Source: Gelatoporia subvermispora B
Taxonomy: Eukaryota; Basidiomycota; Agaricomycetes; Polyporales; Gelatoporiaceae
Direction of reading: 5' to 3'
Assembly: GCA_000320605.2 (NCBI GenBank)
Contig: KB445794.1
Location: forward strand, 1,185,688-1,249,687
DNA: 64,000 nucleotides
Position numbers and translations under genes: made by a program. Positions 10,606-22,463 of this stretch are shown in pieces. The number at the start of each line of letters is the position of its first letter. Position 1 is the first letter of the stretch. The notes below the pieces were generated by a model. The model saw nothing but the letters and a program-made list of their open reading frames with translations. It did not search any database and had not been told where the DNA came from.

Positions 10606-12961
10606 CTTGGACGTACGCTTAAAGGTGGGTCGTTGCCTCCGGCGCTACGCCGCGCCGGCCAAGCGACCGTGCACAGCCCGACAGCTTCCGCGCGTGGTCA
10701 GATACATTCTCACCACCAACATACAAGGCCTCCGTTCAACAAGGCCTGCGACGCTCTCGCCTACATACTCAACAAGGATCTCGTCGAGGCGAAGGTCTCA
10801 TACGTGCCAGTCCTCTGAATACACCCTTGTTAACCTTGTCTACTGCTCCGGAGCTTCGCCGTGCCTGCGTTCACGGTTGGTCACATCTTACGATACTACC
10901 GGCGGTCGCGCAGCAGCCGTTTTCCATAGCCACACAAATTGGGCGAGTAGAATCTCTCACCCAGTCATCCCTTTCGTCCTCAGTTGCTGCGACTTGGTGC
11001 TTGGTGCAGACCCTTGAACCTCTCTCAGATACGGGCTCATCGGAGCGACTCATAACGCCCCTGCATCCTTGTGTCATCCTGCCGGTGAACTGACTCAACA
11101 ACTCATCCCCGTGCAAGACATCCACCGTCGACATTTTCTCCGTTGACTCTGCATTGTCTATGCGCAGTGGCGGGTGTGTGCCGACAGCCCCTCTCTGTCT
11201 GCGACCCTGACAACACGCGCCGCGATCAGGGACGTTGGGGTCTGGAGCCAACTGTTGGCTCAAGCAATATATGCATCTATGTGTTGTGCAGACATGCTTC
11301 TTGCATGAGGCTGCGTTGGATAGCGGGACGGTACTGGTTGGTGTCTTCGTGAGTGCAATAGTTCCTGAAAGTAGAGGTGTCGGGAAAGCCTCACGTACAA
11401 GTCACATGTACGCGACGGCCGAACGTACTGCCTTGGTGAGGCGAGAGGGGTCAGAGGTCGCGCGGATGGCTGGTGATATTCGGTAGCCCTGTGGCCAGTC
11501 GCTGCCCAGCGGGAACTATGGAAGCAGAAGAAGATAGAGCAGGCTGTGCATCTCTGCATGATATCCTCCCCGGCCCATACGCACTCACCTGGCTCCCAGT
11601 CGATACGGTGTGCGCGTATTATGCGTATTTGGCGACCCATATTGTCGTACTTCGAGTAGTGAATTCCTCGGTCGCGAAAGGCAAAGGGTTTCAAATTCAT
11701 ATGTTCAATCATTCCACTGTTCGCGCATGCATGCTCCTTATTCAGAACGGACTAATCATGCAATTTCACATGATGGGACAACGTGATTTTCATCGACAGG
11801 CTCGCCAAGTACTCCATTACCCGTCAAGGCTAGCTGCACTTCGAATACGAGATGCGCAGTTGGCCACCTTTGTCAGGTACCGGCAGTTCTCTGTAAATGC
11901 TTGCTCCCCACGCTCCCCACGAAAGTCAACGCTTGACCTGACGCGCATGATCCGGCGGACCGTGGCAGCAGAGCCATCTGGATGCTCATCGACATGTCAA
12001 CGTGAAAGCCTATTGCGGTCCATATCCTCCGAGGTAGAGCCAGCCAGCGCCGCGCTCTTCCACAATTCTTGCGCGATTTTGAACGTTACACGCGCGTTCG
12101 CCGATCAACGGGGACGGAGAGCAAGAAGGTTGCTCTATCTGCTCAGGCACCATTATTACACCTCCACTCAGACAACTATCGTTGTATCCGGATACATTAA
12201 TAATCTGTCACCGCCGGGGAGCACAGCTGGATGACTTCTTGATGTTCCCCGAGGTGCGTGCTTCTGTCCGAGGGCACTTGTCTACCGCATCCGGCAACAC
12301 GCGCCAGTGATCGACGCGCCACGAATGGTGAGCACCAAGCTGTGGCCGCCATCATCGTGTTCTCGGGCTCGGGTTCGTCAACGGAGTGCCTGGCACAAAG
12401 AGTTGTGCATCGACAATGGCGGCCTACAATGGCGGCGGAACACTCTTTTTGGCAGGACAGCCCGGTGCCGAACCCATGCCCGAAGACCAGGCCCTGGCCC
12501 GAGCGGCGGGCAGCGGCTGATTATCCCGAGAAACTCGGAGTTGGTCGTTTTCCCGGTAACGGCTTTCCACGATGTTATGGTGCGTTCACGATACCTCGTT
12601 GTCTATGACGATGCTTAACTCGTGGCGTCCGGCAGTATACAGGCATTTTCTACGACACCGAACGTTCTGGATGTGTTGGCCCTGACAAGAGTACGTGAGG
12701 CGCCCGCAGATCCAGGGATCCCCGCAGGCCTTGGGGCGCCCGATATGGAAGTCTCGCAGTAAATCAAGCAGGAGCGCAATTGACAATCCTCGGCGACAGG
12801 CCTGCCACCGGCTGTGGCTCAATCTGTTGTCTGCCTGGCTCGGCTTCGAGGCTGCATGATCTACTCGAACATAGATACTGGCCCGGCGCCAAATGGGCAT
12901 ATATTTACGTGCCCACTTCGTCCAGAATCCTCCATCCCTCACCTTCTCCTCCTCATTCCCG
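10606..12961. other. 2.4-kb stretch without a defensible gene; carries the MFS promoter
   Basis: Several mid-size frames exist: a 253-codon plus frame at 11473-12234, minus frames at 10871-11263 and 11260-11712, and plus frames at 12258-12618. None shows a recognisable domain, hydrophobic pattern or partner exons. A plus-strand fragment near 12370-12516 reads VLGLGFVNGVPG... and YNGGGTLFLAGQPGAE, which looks protein-like but could not be joined to anything. It may be a decayed gene or an old mobile-element relic; I cannot tell which. Confidence 0.4.
12900..12907 (+). promoter_or_regulatory. TATA-like box of the MFS gene
   Basis: TATATTTA lies 55 bases before the MFS start codon, at a plausible core-promoter distance. 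This is from position and sequence only. Confidence 0.4.
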
Positions 12962-14930
12962 ATGTCTTCTCCCGAGCCAACCACGGGGGGTCCGGCCAAG
13001 AAGTCCGGAAGGGGCAGCGCCTTCTGGCTCTCCTTCATCGCCGTCCTCTCCTCCATTTTCCTAAGTGCTATGGACTTGACTGGTGTTTCGACCATCCTTC
13101 CGACAGTCACAGCGGACCTCAATGGCGGTGACAAATACACCTGGATTGGTTCAGCGTATGCGCTGGCTAGTACTGCAATCTTGCCATTGACGGGTGGTCT
13201 GGCCGATATTTTCGGACGGAAGCCTGTTATGCTGGTCGCTATCGTCCTGTTCGCACTCGGTAGTGCACTTGCTGGTGCGGCACAAAATATTAACATGTTG
13301 ATCGCTGCACGAAGTAAGCATACTTTCTGAGTGTCTGTATCTTCATTATTAAGTCTGGAATAGCTATCCAGGGTATTGGTGGTGGTAGCATTACCAACAT
13401 GACCAGTATCATCATCTCGGATCTCGTGCCCCTCGCGGAACGTGGACTGTTCCAGGGTATCCTCGGTCTGACATGGTCCCTCGCCTCGGGTATTGGCCCT
13501 CCGATTGTAGGTCGAATGCGAACATCATTGTCACACAAAGCTAACGCTGCGATTTCTACAGGGTGGTGCCCTCGCTGAGAAGGCCTCGTGGCGTTGGCTC
13601 TTCTACATCAACTTGCCCATCACCGGTATCGCATTCACCCTCGTCTTGCTCTTCCTGCGTGTCCGTACGCCTCCGGGCACGTTCCAGGAGAAGGTCAGAC
13701 GGGTCGACTGGTAGTAAGCACCTAGTCTTCTTGGGCTACACTTCGTTTGAGTGACATCATCTCCTCAGCGGTAACCTGATCATCATTGCTGGCACGACCG
13801 TCGCCGTGCTCGGCCTCACCTGGGCTGGTGGTCGCTACTCCTGGGATTCCTCCCACGTTCTTCCACCACTCATCCTTGGTCTCATTACCATCGGCATCTG
13901 GGTCATCTACGAGCTCCGTGTTCCTCCCAATCCCACCATTCCCTTCAAGCTTCTTGCGAACCGCACCACTGTTGCGGGATACCTCGGCACATTTGCGCAC
14001 GGTATCACGAGTATCTCACTCATCTGTCAGTATTTCCTAATTCCAGATGTAGTGTAATACTGATCGATCATTACCAGACTACCTCCCCGTCTATTTCCAG
14101 GCGTGTCTTGGTGCAAGCCCGATCCGCTCTGGTGTTGACATGTTGGCGACTGCGCTGGTCATTGCACCCTTTGCGCTGCTTTGTGGTGTCGTGGTCAAGA
14201 GCACCAAGAAGTACAGACCTACTAACTACCTTGGTTGGGTCCTGTCTGTCGTTGGCTTTGGTGTCTTGAGTCTGCTCAAGGCGGACAGCTCAACCGGCAA
14301 GTGGGTTGGCTATCAATTCCTCGTCTCGGCTGGTCAAGGTCTCATCGTGAGTACACGTCACATAACAGTCTATGGGCAAAGGCTGATTGATGTCCCAGTT
14401 CTCGGCGACGATCTTCCCTGTGCTTGCGCCCGTGCCAGTCACCATGGCTGCGCCCGCGCTGGCATTCTTCGCCTTCACTCGTGCATTCGCTCAGGTACGA
14501 TAGACCATCCCCACGTCCCCGAAGCTGCATTGGCTGATGACTTCCACAGACATGGGGTCTCACCATTTCCTCCACAATTCTGCAGAATCAACTGCAGAAG
14601 AATCTCCCGGTCGCGTTCACTTCGATGTTCCCCGACGGTCAGGAGCTCGCCTTTGCCGCGATTCCGACGATTGGCAACCTTCCTGAGCCTCTCCGCTCTG
14701 AAGTCCGGGCGTCGTTCGCGAAGAGCATGTCGATCATCTGGAAGAGCATGATCGGCCTCTGCGCTATAGGATTCATTTCATTGATCCTGCTGCAGGAGGT
14801 CGAGATGAAGGTCGAGAAGGACAACACATTCGGCCTCCACAACGAAGGCAGCGAGCCTGGCTCGTCGACGGCCTCGACCATCCAAGGCGAGCATGTCTCG
14901 ACACCGACTGCGGAGAAGGCTACGGTGTAG
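12962..14930 (+). CDS. MFS drug:H+ antiporter (DHA2, 14-TM type)
   Basis: Seven exons: 12962-13313, 13364-13506, 13562-13713, 13769-14025, 14078-14346, 14399-14494 and 14550-14930, all in frame with 50-55 nt introns. The start MSSPEPTTGGPAKKSGRGS precedes TM1 (FWLSFIAVLSSIFLSAMDLT). Motif D1 (LDxTxVxxALP-like) appears as MDLTGVSTILPTVTADL. Motif A is GGLADIFGRKPVML, and motif C-like sequence is LTWSLASGIGPPIGGALAEKASWRW, followed by LFYINLPI. These are classic DHA2 signatures. The C-terminal half has further helices (YLGWVLSVVGFGVLSLLK; IIWKSMIGLCAIGFISLILL) and an acidic, Ser/Thr-rich tail. It would export toxic small molecules or metabolites at the plasma membrane using the proton gradient. 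The substrate is unknown and there is no adjacent biosynthetic cluster. Confidence 0.93.
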
Positions 14931-15638
14931 ATGAAATTACCTCGCTATACGAAAGTGCCTTATATTACACGCTCAGACTAATTTTTGGTCGCATTTGCAC
15001 TGTCACGAACTCATGTACATAGACTGGGGTCATCTGGTCATAATTCACGATTTTTACGCTTTCATCGTTAGTGACTAGTGTGTACACGTGGTAGCGGTAT
15101 CGTAAAGGCGAATCAGCTTTCTTTGACCTATGTATGTTGATCTCTTCCTGCTGGATAATAACATGGGCTCAGCTGACGTTACCTGAGTGGATCGAAAATT
15201 TCGATATTTCCAGTGGCGAAGTCGAAATGAGTTGCAGAACGTGTATCCCATGCCTTTCCAGGTTCAAATAGCGCGATAGAAGGGTGTCACTGTGAGCCCA
15301 TCAGCCTCAAAAAGTCGTATGGGTCAAATTGCACCTTCCTGTCACCTCCGAGCCTTACAAGAGTCTCAGAAGATTCGAATCCCTGACCACAAATTCGCAG
15401 CCCTTTGCCGCCACCGACGCGCCACTCACGTGCTGACGCGTCTCGAGCGGGCGCCTGTTCCACCTCACCGCGGGCGTCTGCTCTCCCCACGCCAGGTTGC
15501 GTACTACGCGGAAGTCCACGACTCTAACAACACCCTAGCAGCCGATCTCTTCTCGCTGTCCCTGGTATCACTCCATCAGCCCTGCTCTGCTCTTCCATAA
15601 ATCCTGACTGCCTCGCGTCGTATCACAACCACGATAAA
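14931..15638. other. intergenic, no gene seen
   Basis: 3' flank of the MFS gene and promoter of EMC5. Overlapping short frames at 15287-15600 on both strands lack domains. Confidence 0.6.
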
Positions 15639-16309
15639 ATGCTCGGCACCCTCCTGTTCGCGCTCGCGACCCTTGCGCTCTTACATGGTCAGCTCCGTCC
15701 GTCATTCATTCTCTCTCTGGGGTGCTGACGCATTCATTTGCAACCTGATTGCTTCACTTCACGAACAACTTCACGTCCCCACTCGGGCTGTTGTCGTCAC
15801 CATCGCGACTTGCAGCGGCATACTCGACCTATGAACGTTAGTCCCGCCGGCTGTCATTGCATGCGCGTGTGCACTTTCGCGAGTCTTGGCTCACATGCTT
15901 CCGGCGTGGTGCAGACCTGTCTTACCTGAAAGCTCTGGGGCGGCCGGAAGGCGCGCTTCCACCCGACGTGAGTCCTGTGTACTGCGTGGCGAGGGCATGC
16001 CCATACGGATCATGTTGACATCTTGAATGCAGATTGTCCTCGAGGCTATTGGCGCGCTCGTCCTGGCGATTGTGGGTGCGACCCTGCGGACACCTGCGTT
16101 GCGCGAGATTATGTGGCGGAGCGAAATGAAGCGCAAGTGCGTGTGGAGTTCGAGTCTGAATGAAGGGGATCCTCAGGACTGATGTTTCGCCGGCACGTTA
16201 CAGATCCGTAGAAGACGATCCGCGCATGTCATTCGCGTTGTTCGCACAGCGTGCAGGTATACAGATTGCACCGCAGTCCGAGAAGGGGGGGATAGCGAAG
16301 CGCTCGTGA
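15639..16309 (+). CDS. EMC5: EMC5 / MMGT, subunit of the ER membrane protein complex
   Basis: Five short exons giving about 115 residues. Exon 1 is MLGTLLFALATLALLH, a first membrane helix. Then AAYSTYE and DLSYLKALGRPEGALPPD, with an intron before IVLEAIGALVLAIVGATLRT. Next come PALREIMWRSEMKRK and the last exon SVEDDPRMSFALFAQRAGI, ending GGIAKRS. The order helix - AAxSxYE(H/D)xxYLK - PxDIxxExxxG - second helix - F..I is that of EMC5 (membrane magnesium transporter family). The EMC inserts tail-anchored and multi-pass proteins into the ER membrane. All four introns have GT...AG ends and keep frame. The gene converges on RED with about 180 bases between stops. Confidence 0.93.
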
Positions 16310-16492
16310 GGCAACCCCAGTGGTGCGTAGTTGCAGAGCTAACCGTGAGTTTGCGCGACTGAAGGAGTCTAATATCTTAGCCTATTGAATGGAGTATACC
16401 ATTGCATCTACGATATATGATGGGGGGTATGCAGAGCAGGCGCATGTACAGTATATTGCAAGAGTAACATGGAAGAGGTATACTGGACGAAG

Positions 16493-18205
16493 TCAGGTCT
16501 CCTTTCTTGCCTTTTTGTCCGTATACGCCTTCAACCTGCATGAACACGGTCAGACCATCGCACAATGTGGCATTCGCTTGAGCAACGCACCGCTTGTAAT
16601 CCCTGTCCAACTTGTTTTTGTCCACCTCCGGCTTCCCTTCCCCCTTCTCCTGCTTTTTCTTTCCCTTCTTGTCGCGCCACTTCTGCGACTTGTCTGCCGC
16701 TTTGTCCGCTTCGAGGAGATCCCGGATAGACGGGATGGCGGACGACGCAAGTGGCTGCAGCCGCATCGGCCGCTCCTCTTCCTCCTCGCCGTCCGAGTAC
16801 TGCTCGTCGGGCGGCCGCGCACGGACCTCGGCTGGCGGCGGTGAGCGGGATTGGGATTTGCTAGGCTTTGGTGCGAGCTCGGAAGGCACTGAGCCGGCTT
16901 TGGGCGGGGACGCGCGATCGTCTTCCTCGACGTCGACCCATCGTACGCGGGGTGCTGGCGCTTGCGCGTCGGGTCGTTCCTCCCCTTCCTCCTGCTCCTC
17001 CGCCCGCATCTCTCGATCGCTCTCCGAGCTTTCATCGTCATCCCCAATGTCGACACCCGTGTAGTCTCCTGCGTCGGCGAAGATGTCGAAGCTCTCGTCG
17101 AGCGGCTCTAGTTCTGGTTCGGGCGCTTTGGCTGCAGGGGGTTTGGACGGACCCGCCTCGGGCGTGGCAGAGGCTGCAGCTTCAGCTGCTTGGGCAGACA
17201 TAGTCAAGGGCTGCTCCCCACCAGGCTTCGCATCCGCCTTGCGTTTCTTCTCGCCCTTCTCCTTCGCCTTGACCTTCTTGACCTTCTTCTCCCCGCCGAT
17301 GGGCTTGAAACCAATTGGCCTGAACTTCCCCGCCTTCTTTGCCTCCTCGAGCGCGACATCCGCGCCTTTCAGCACGACCGGCTCGGGCGTCGTGTCGGCC
17401 TTGTCGCCCGTCTTGGCACGTTTGTTCTTGATGGCGGCGAGGATCTCTTCGCGTGTACGCTTGCGTGGAGCGCTGGCCGACGTGTCTGTGACTGTGGGGG
17501 AGGAGGCGGAGGGTGCTGCAGCCTCGCGAAAAGCGAGTTCGAGAGACTCGTCCTCCTCGACAGCGGTCGACGCGGCGAGCCGCGCGCGGGACTGTTCGAG
17601 CAGAGAGAGATCGAGGCCTTTGACGAGCACAGTGTGTGTGCTGTCGCCGCCGAGGTACTGGCGCTGCTCCTCTATCTGCGTGCGTCATGAATCATGATTG
17701 AAACGCGAGACTAGACGGGCGGGACACGACATACTGTCTTCGGATCGGCAGTGGAGGCGGCGCGCCGCTCAAAGTCCTCGGCGATAGCTTCGACCTGGGT
17801 ATCATTGGCATCTCAGAGCAGTCGCAGAATGATCTCGGTGGCGGACAGACCTCGGCATAGTCGTTGTTCACGCCCAGACGCCGCTCGGAGGCGCGGTCGC
17901 GGTACGGGCCCGCATCGGCGGCCTTCTTCTTGATCGTGCGCGGCTTGAAAGCGGGCTGGCCGGCGCCGACGGCCTTTCTGGGTGCACAAATGTATCAGCT
18001 GCGGGCTGTGACAAGCATGAGAGTGATCGGGGGATAGGAGACGTACGCCTTCGACTTGGAGGTAGATGTGGCGAGGCGGGTCGGGGTGCCCCCGGCAGGC
18101 GCGCGAGGCGTCTGGAGGAGCTTGCGAAAGGAGTCCTGGAGACGAGGAGAGTCAGACAGGGTCGTTCATCAGTCAACGATGAATTGGACGGCGGACTTGA
18201 TCCAT
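16493..18205 (-). CDS. RED: RED/IK-like spliceosomal protein
   Basis: Spliced gene of about 490 residues. A tiny first exon (MDQ, start at 18205) joins DSFRKLLQTPRAPAGG. This is followed by KAVGAGQPAFKPRTIKKKA, then YRDRASERRLGVNNDY, then VEAIAEDFERRAA, then QYLGGDSTHTVLVKGLDLSL, the diagnostic RED_N block (YxGGDxxHTxLVKGLDxxLL). The middle is charged and low-complexity (KKVKKVKAKEKGEKKRK; acidic DDDESSESDRE) and contains RIRDLLEADK-like sequence (IPSIRDLLEADKAADKSQKW). The end needs one more intron (donor gtgcgt near 16597) to reach YKRLKAYTDKKARKET and the stop at 16493; without it the frame runs on into an unrelated tail. RED is a spliceosomal B-complex protein that works with SMU1 in pre-mRNA splicing. 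The donor after MDQ (gtccgc) is weak. Confidence 0.9.
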
Positions 18206-18812
18206 TGTAGCCCGAGAGACCGATGACCGAGTCGCCAACGGTGGTCAGGGTGCCGCGGGTTTGTATTGGTACAGTATGGGACAGCAGTACACCGACGTCG
18301 AGTCACAGAGAGTATTGCGGGTTGTCCTGATTCCCTCCCGGTTTGTTTGGTGCAGGCGTTGAGGTAGATACCCGTGGTGGTCGCGTCCGAAGGTAGCGGA
18401 CGACGCAGAGACTCGAAGTGCAAGTCGCGCGCTGGACTGGCCGATCCATTCGTGCCCGATCCAGTTGCCAAAACGGGACGAGTGCTTTACCACGTGTATG
18501 CAGGGGCACTACATCACGTGACGAACACCACCATTAGCGTGTCGCAGCCGAGGCGTTCGCGTCAGAGCCAGGAGACGCCCGTTGACGCACTGCAGTGCGC
18601 TGACGCTCAGTCCGAACGGCACCAACGGCCAGCTCCTTTTAGTTCCGACGATTCGTCCTCTTCGCTCGTAACGCGTCTGACACCCCACACTCCCCAACAT
18701 CATCTGTCCTCCGTCCCTCCCCGCACATATTCTATTCCTCACGTCGCGACCCCGAGCAGTCGGACAAGATATATAGATTCCGAGGCAGCCCCCCGCGTCT
18801 GCTCGTGCCGTC
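18206..18812. promoter_or_regulatory. divergent promoter region between RED and the sterol acyltransferase
   Basis: About 600 bases shared by two divergently transcribed genes. It contains a TATATAG box at 18770-18776, 37 bases before the acyltransferase start, and a perfect 14-bp palindrome CGCACTGCAGTGCG at 18586-18599. No gene is seen. Confidence 0.5.
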
Positions 18813-21249
18813 ATGTCTTCCACGCAGACCGCCACTAGGTGCGTCTCCTGCTGCGTCGCGTTTGCATCAGGGCTGACAATCATCTCGTCTCCAGAGCCCC
18901 CCTCACCGACGAAGCTCGCAACAAGGATATCCCCCCGCAAATGGACCGCGGGCCCAGCGTCACAGGCTTCCAAACCTCCGAGGGCACCCTCTATGTCTCA
19001 AAACCCTTCCGCTCCTCCGAGACGCAGAAGCTGCGCGCAATGATCACGTTTCAACCGCGCAAGTCGCATTTCGATATCAATAACGAGTCTTCCAACGTGA
19101 ACGAGTTCCGCGTGAGTGTCTCCTAATGTTGATACCCGCATGTGTACCGACAATGCTATGACAGGGTTTCTTCTCGCTATTTTGGATATCCATGTTTCTT
19201 CTCGCCGTCCGCACGTACATCACCAGCTTCGAGAAGAATGGCTATGCGCTCGAGCTTGCGTTCGCCAAGATGTTCTCGCGCGACGCGATGGGCCTCGCCA
19301 TGGCGGACGCCGTCCTTGTCTTGAGCACAGGTATATGCGTGCCGTTCGCCAAAGCGATCAGTAACGGATGGATCAACTACTACTACACCGGTCTCATACT
19401 TCAACACGCTTGGCAGACCATGGTCCTCTTCATCGCTATCACCTGGACATTCAATCGGTGAGCGATACACGATGTGATCCGTCTGACTGGACTCACACTT
19501 CCTGCAGCCATTGGCCTTGGGTACAGTCGGGATTCCTCACGCTCCACACCCTGGTGAGTGACTTGCAGCGCCACTACGATTCGAAGCTCATTACTTATAT
19601 ACGTCATAGGTAATGATCATGAAGATGCATTCATACATGAGCACAATTGGACAGCTTCAGTCCGTCCGCGTGGAGGCCGATCAGGTCTTCGCACAGCTGC
19701 GCCAGGCGACTGACGCCGAGGGCGGCTTTGATGCTGCGATGGTGGCAGCGGAAGGTAACAAGGCACGCAAGGAGATTGCACAGGCGAAGCTGAACGGCGG
19801 CGAGTCGGTTACGCTCGAAAATGGCGATACCATTTCCGTGCGCCAGGGCACTCCCGACATACCAGAGGGCTCATCGACGTCGTACATTGATGCGGGCGCG
19901 GCTATGGCCCTACGCTGGCGTCTGGGAACGGCGCGCGAGGATGGCGTGCACTCCTCGCCCATGTCCAAGGGGGAGCATGCGCCATTGGCAGGGAACACAA
20001 GTTCGAGAGATACCGGGCTGCACCCGAATCCACCAAGGAAGGACGGGAATCGTGCGCCGACGCCGTCGGAGATCCTTGCACACCACCCTTCCCCTCAGAT
20101 TGCAGAGCTGGCGAAGATGCACGCAGAGCTGGAGGCTGTGCTGACGAGCGCGGGCCCGGAGCGCACACGTTACCCGGACAACATCTCGCTCAAGAAATTT
20201 GCGGTGTATCAGCTCATTCCGACGTTGGTGTACGAGCTCGAGTATCCCAGGACAGACAGGTGCGTAGGAGTCTTGTGTCATGTCGCAATTTGGCATCCCG
20301 ACCTCATCAATCGACAGGATCCGCCCGTTGTATGTCTTCGAGAAGACTGTGGCAACGTTTGGCACATTCGCGCTGCTCTACACTGTTGTGGAGAGCTTCA
20401 TCCTCACGCAGACGCCGACACCGGATCAGTCGTTCCTCCGCTCCCTGTTGGACCTCGCACTCCCGTTCATGGTGTCATATCTATTACTGTTCTACATAAT
20501 ATTTGGTACGTGTCTTCCGATGTCTCGCTTTCCGATGCCTGCTAATTCGACGTACGTAGAATGTATTTGTAACGGATTCGCAGAGCTGTCATAGTACGCA
20601 TCCCTCCCGTGCCCCATTTAGGGAAAGTCTCCTGACATAACTGAATGACTCAGCTTTGCCGACCGGCGGTTCTATGACGACTGGGTGAGTACGGTACACC
20701 CATTACACATACTACGCCTGACATCTTCCTCAACAGTGAGCAACGCGAAATACGTGATGACTTCATAGGCTGATCACCGGTCAGGTGGAACTCGACTTCC
20801 TGGGATGAGTTCTCGCGGAAGTGGAACCGTCCAGTGCACACTTTCCTGTTGCGCCATGTATACGCATCGTCCATGTCTAGCTACAACCTGACGCGCAGGA
20901 GTGCAATGTTCCTGACATTCTTCTTGAGCGCGGCAGTGCACGAGCTGGTCATGGCGATCGTGACGAAGAAGATTAGGCACGTCGCCCGTCTACTTACTTC
21001 ACCGGTGCTGCGTGCTCACGCTTGATACAGGATGTATCTTTTTGCACTTCAAGTCAGTGCCAACTGCACTGGTCAAATGATTGTGGTATGCTCACTCTTT
21101 ATGCCCTCCCACAGATTTTCCAGATCCCGCTGATCGCCGTCGGGCGTATACCCGCCATAAAGCGCAATAAGCTGCTGGGCAACATCATCTTCTGGATCGG
21201 CCTCTACGCCGGGTTCCCCTTGCTGTGCGTCGCGTACGTCGCATACTAG
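18813..21249 (+). CDS. ARE2: sterol O-acyltransferase (ARE1/ARE2-type MBOAT)
   Basis: About ten exons and about 610 residues. After a polar N-terminus (ending SSNVNEFR), helices run from GFFSLFWISMFLLAVRTYIT onward; a charged loop (exon 19610-20259) separates them from the catalytic half. That half has KFAVYQLIPTLVYELEYPRT, the FYDDWWNSTSW motif and the active-site histidine in FFLSAAVHELVMAIV. It ends with NIIFWIGLYAGFPLLCVAYV. These features define ACAT/SOAT enzymes, which esterify sterols (ergosterol here) with acyl-CoA at the ER for lipid-droplet storage. Two oddities: the intron at 20977-21030 must use a GC donor to keep KIR|MYLFALQ in frame, and joining 20684 to the acceptor at 20784 leaves one extra G before TGGAAC. 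The start is set by a TATA box upstream and an in-frame first exon. Confidence 0.93.
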
Positions 21250-22463
21250 GCGCGTCTGTGGGCGGCCCCCAGCGTGCGAGGCGATCAGTGCCCGCCAACC
21301 GGGCCCTCTTCCCAACCACGGAAGGCTGAGAGTGAGAGTGAAAGTGGGAATGCGAGATGAAACCGAAATAACAGTCTAACCCCTGCTCCGCATCATGACA
21401 TGACGGACATTTCACGCGGCCGTTCAACAGCTGGCCGGTACATAGCATACTACCTTACGTGACAACATTGCACACTACATGGGCCTATCATTGCCCGCAC
21501 TTGCATAGACGCACGACTCTGCGCGTTTGCATACCTACGGTACTGGAAGCATAGTTTTGTACTGTAGTAGATTCTTGTATTGTCGATAGGAGGATGGCGG
21601 GATTTAATACACACACGTTTGAATGAATTCTCTGTAGCAGAGTGGAAATTGATCACCCTCGGGTGGCTGCACGTGTGGCGCTGGGGCTAACGCGGGATGT
21701 ATGCTGTACTCATGCTACCATCATGGATGGCACGTCGTCCCATATCATCAGCTCATTCAATCCACCTCGTCTGCCAAAGCTTACAGTCGGCTTGTGATGG
21801 TATCATATGGACTGCATAGCTGAAGACAGTAGCCCTGCAATTATCTCTGGCAGCCGGGCACTGCTGTCGACTTCTTGGTATCTATCACGTCTCCGGGCTC
21901 CACATCTTCCGCGATGGCCTCGTGCTACGGCTGGCTTCCCCAGGACATCTCTATGGGGAACACCTAAATAGACTCCCGGCGGCTGTGATCACATAAATCC
22001 CGCACAATCGGTCAAAGAACAATTGCTGTCCGAGTCGTGCCACGACAGCCGCATAGTTTCATGTCGCAACCGCGGCGGTTCGTCTGATCTCCCGTGCACA
22101 CGTCCCCGGCGAATGCGTGCTCCTAGCTCACATGTGCGTCGCTGCAGAGGACGTTTGTTCGGAAAGGCACAGGAATTGCTGATTTCTCGCCTGCGGCGGG
22201 TGTGACGCCAGCGGCCATGCGCACGCGAAGGACTGACGGAGAACGTTCGTCCGCTGCGAGATCGATCGTCGGGGTGCACATGGCATGATCTCCAGCTTAG
22301 CCTTGCGGCGGCTTCTGCGCGACCAACTTGTTCTTCTGTTCCGGGATGGCGAGCCAACCGCCCGCGTATACGAGTATATAAGTGAACGCATAGGGGCAGC
22401 GCACCCGCCGCCCGCCCGTCGAAGCCTGCCCTCCGCGCTCCCGCCTGCCTCGGATAACGAACT
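21250..22463. other. 1.2-kb intergenic region with lipase promoter
   Basis: No gene seen. A TATATAAG box at 22375-22382 sits 82 bases before the lipase start. Long minus frames at 21989-22871 overlap the GC-rich lipase exon and look like shadows; the part left of 22300 has no domain. Confidence 0.55.
22375..22382 (+). promoter_or_regulatory. TATA box of the lipase gene
   Basis: TATATAAG, 82 bases upstream of the lipase ATG; a strong consensus match in an otherwise GC-rich promoter. Confidence 0.55.

Noticed and set aside
11473..12234. Plus-strand 253-codon frame as a gene
   Set aside because: No domain, no hydrophobic or low-complexity pattern, no partner exons and no clear promoter; kept only as part of the unresolved stretch.
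12586..13296. Minus-strand frame of 236 codons
   Set aside because: Mostly antisense to the first MFS exon; the MFS reading has classic transporter motifs.
15370..15392. T-loop-like sequence (gattcgaatcc) suggesting a tRNA
   Set aside because: No acceptor stem, D-arm or anticodon arm could be folded around it.
17083..17697. Plus-strand frame of 204 codons
   Set aside because: Antisense to the RED/IK exon, whose reading has clear family motifs; GC-rich third positions explain the open frame.
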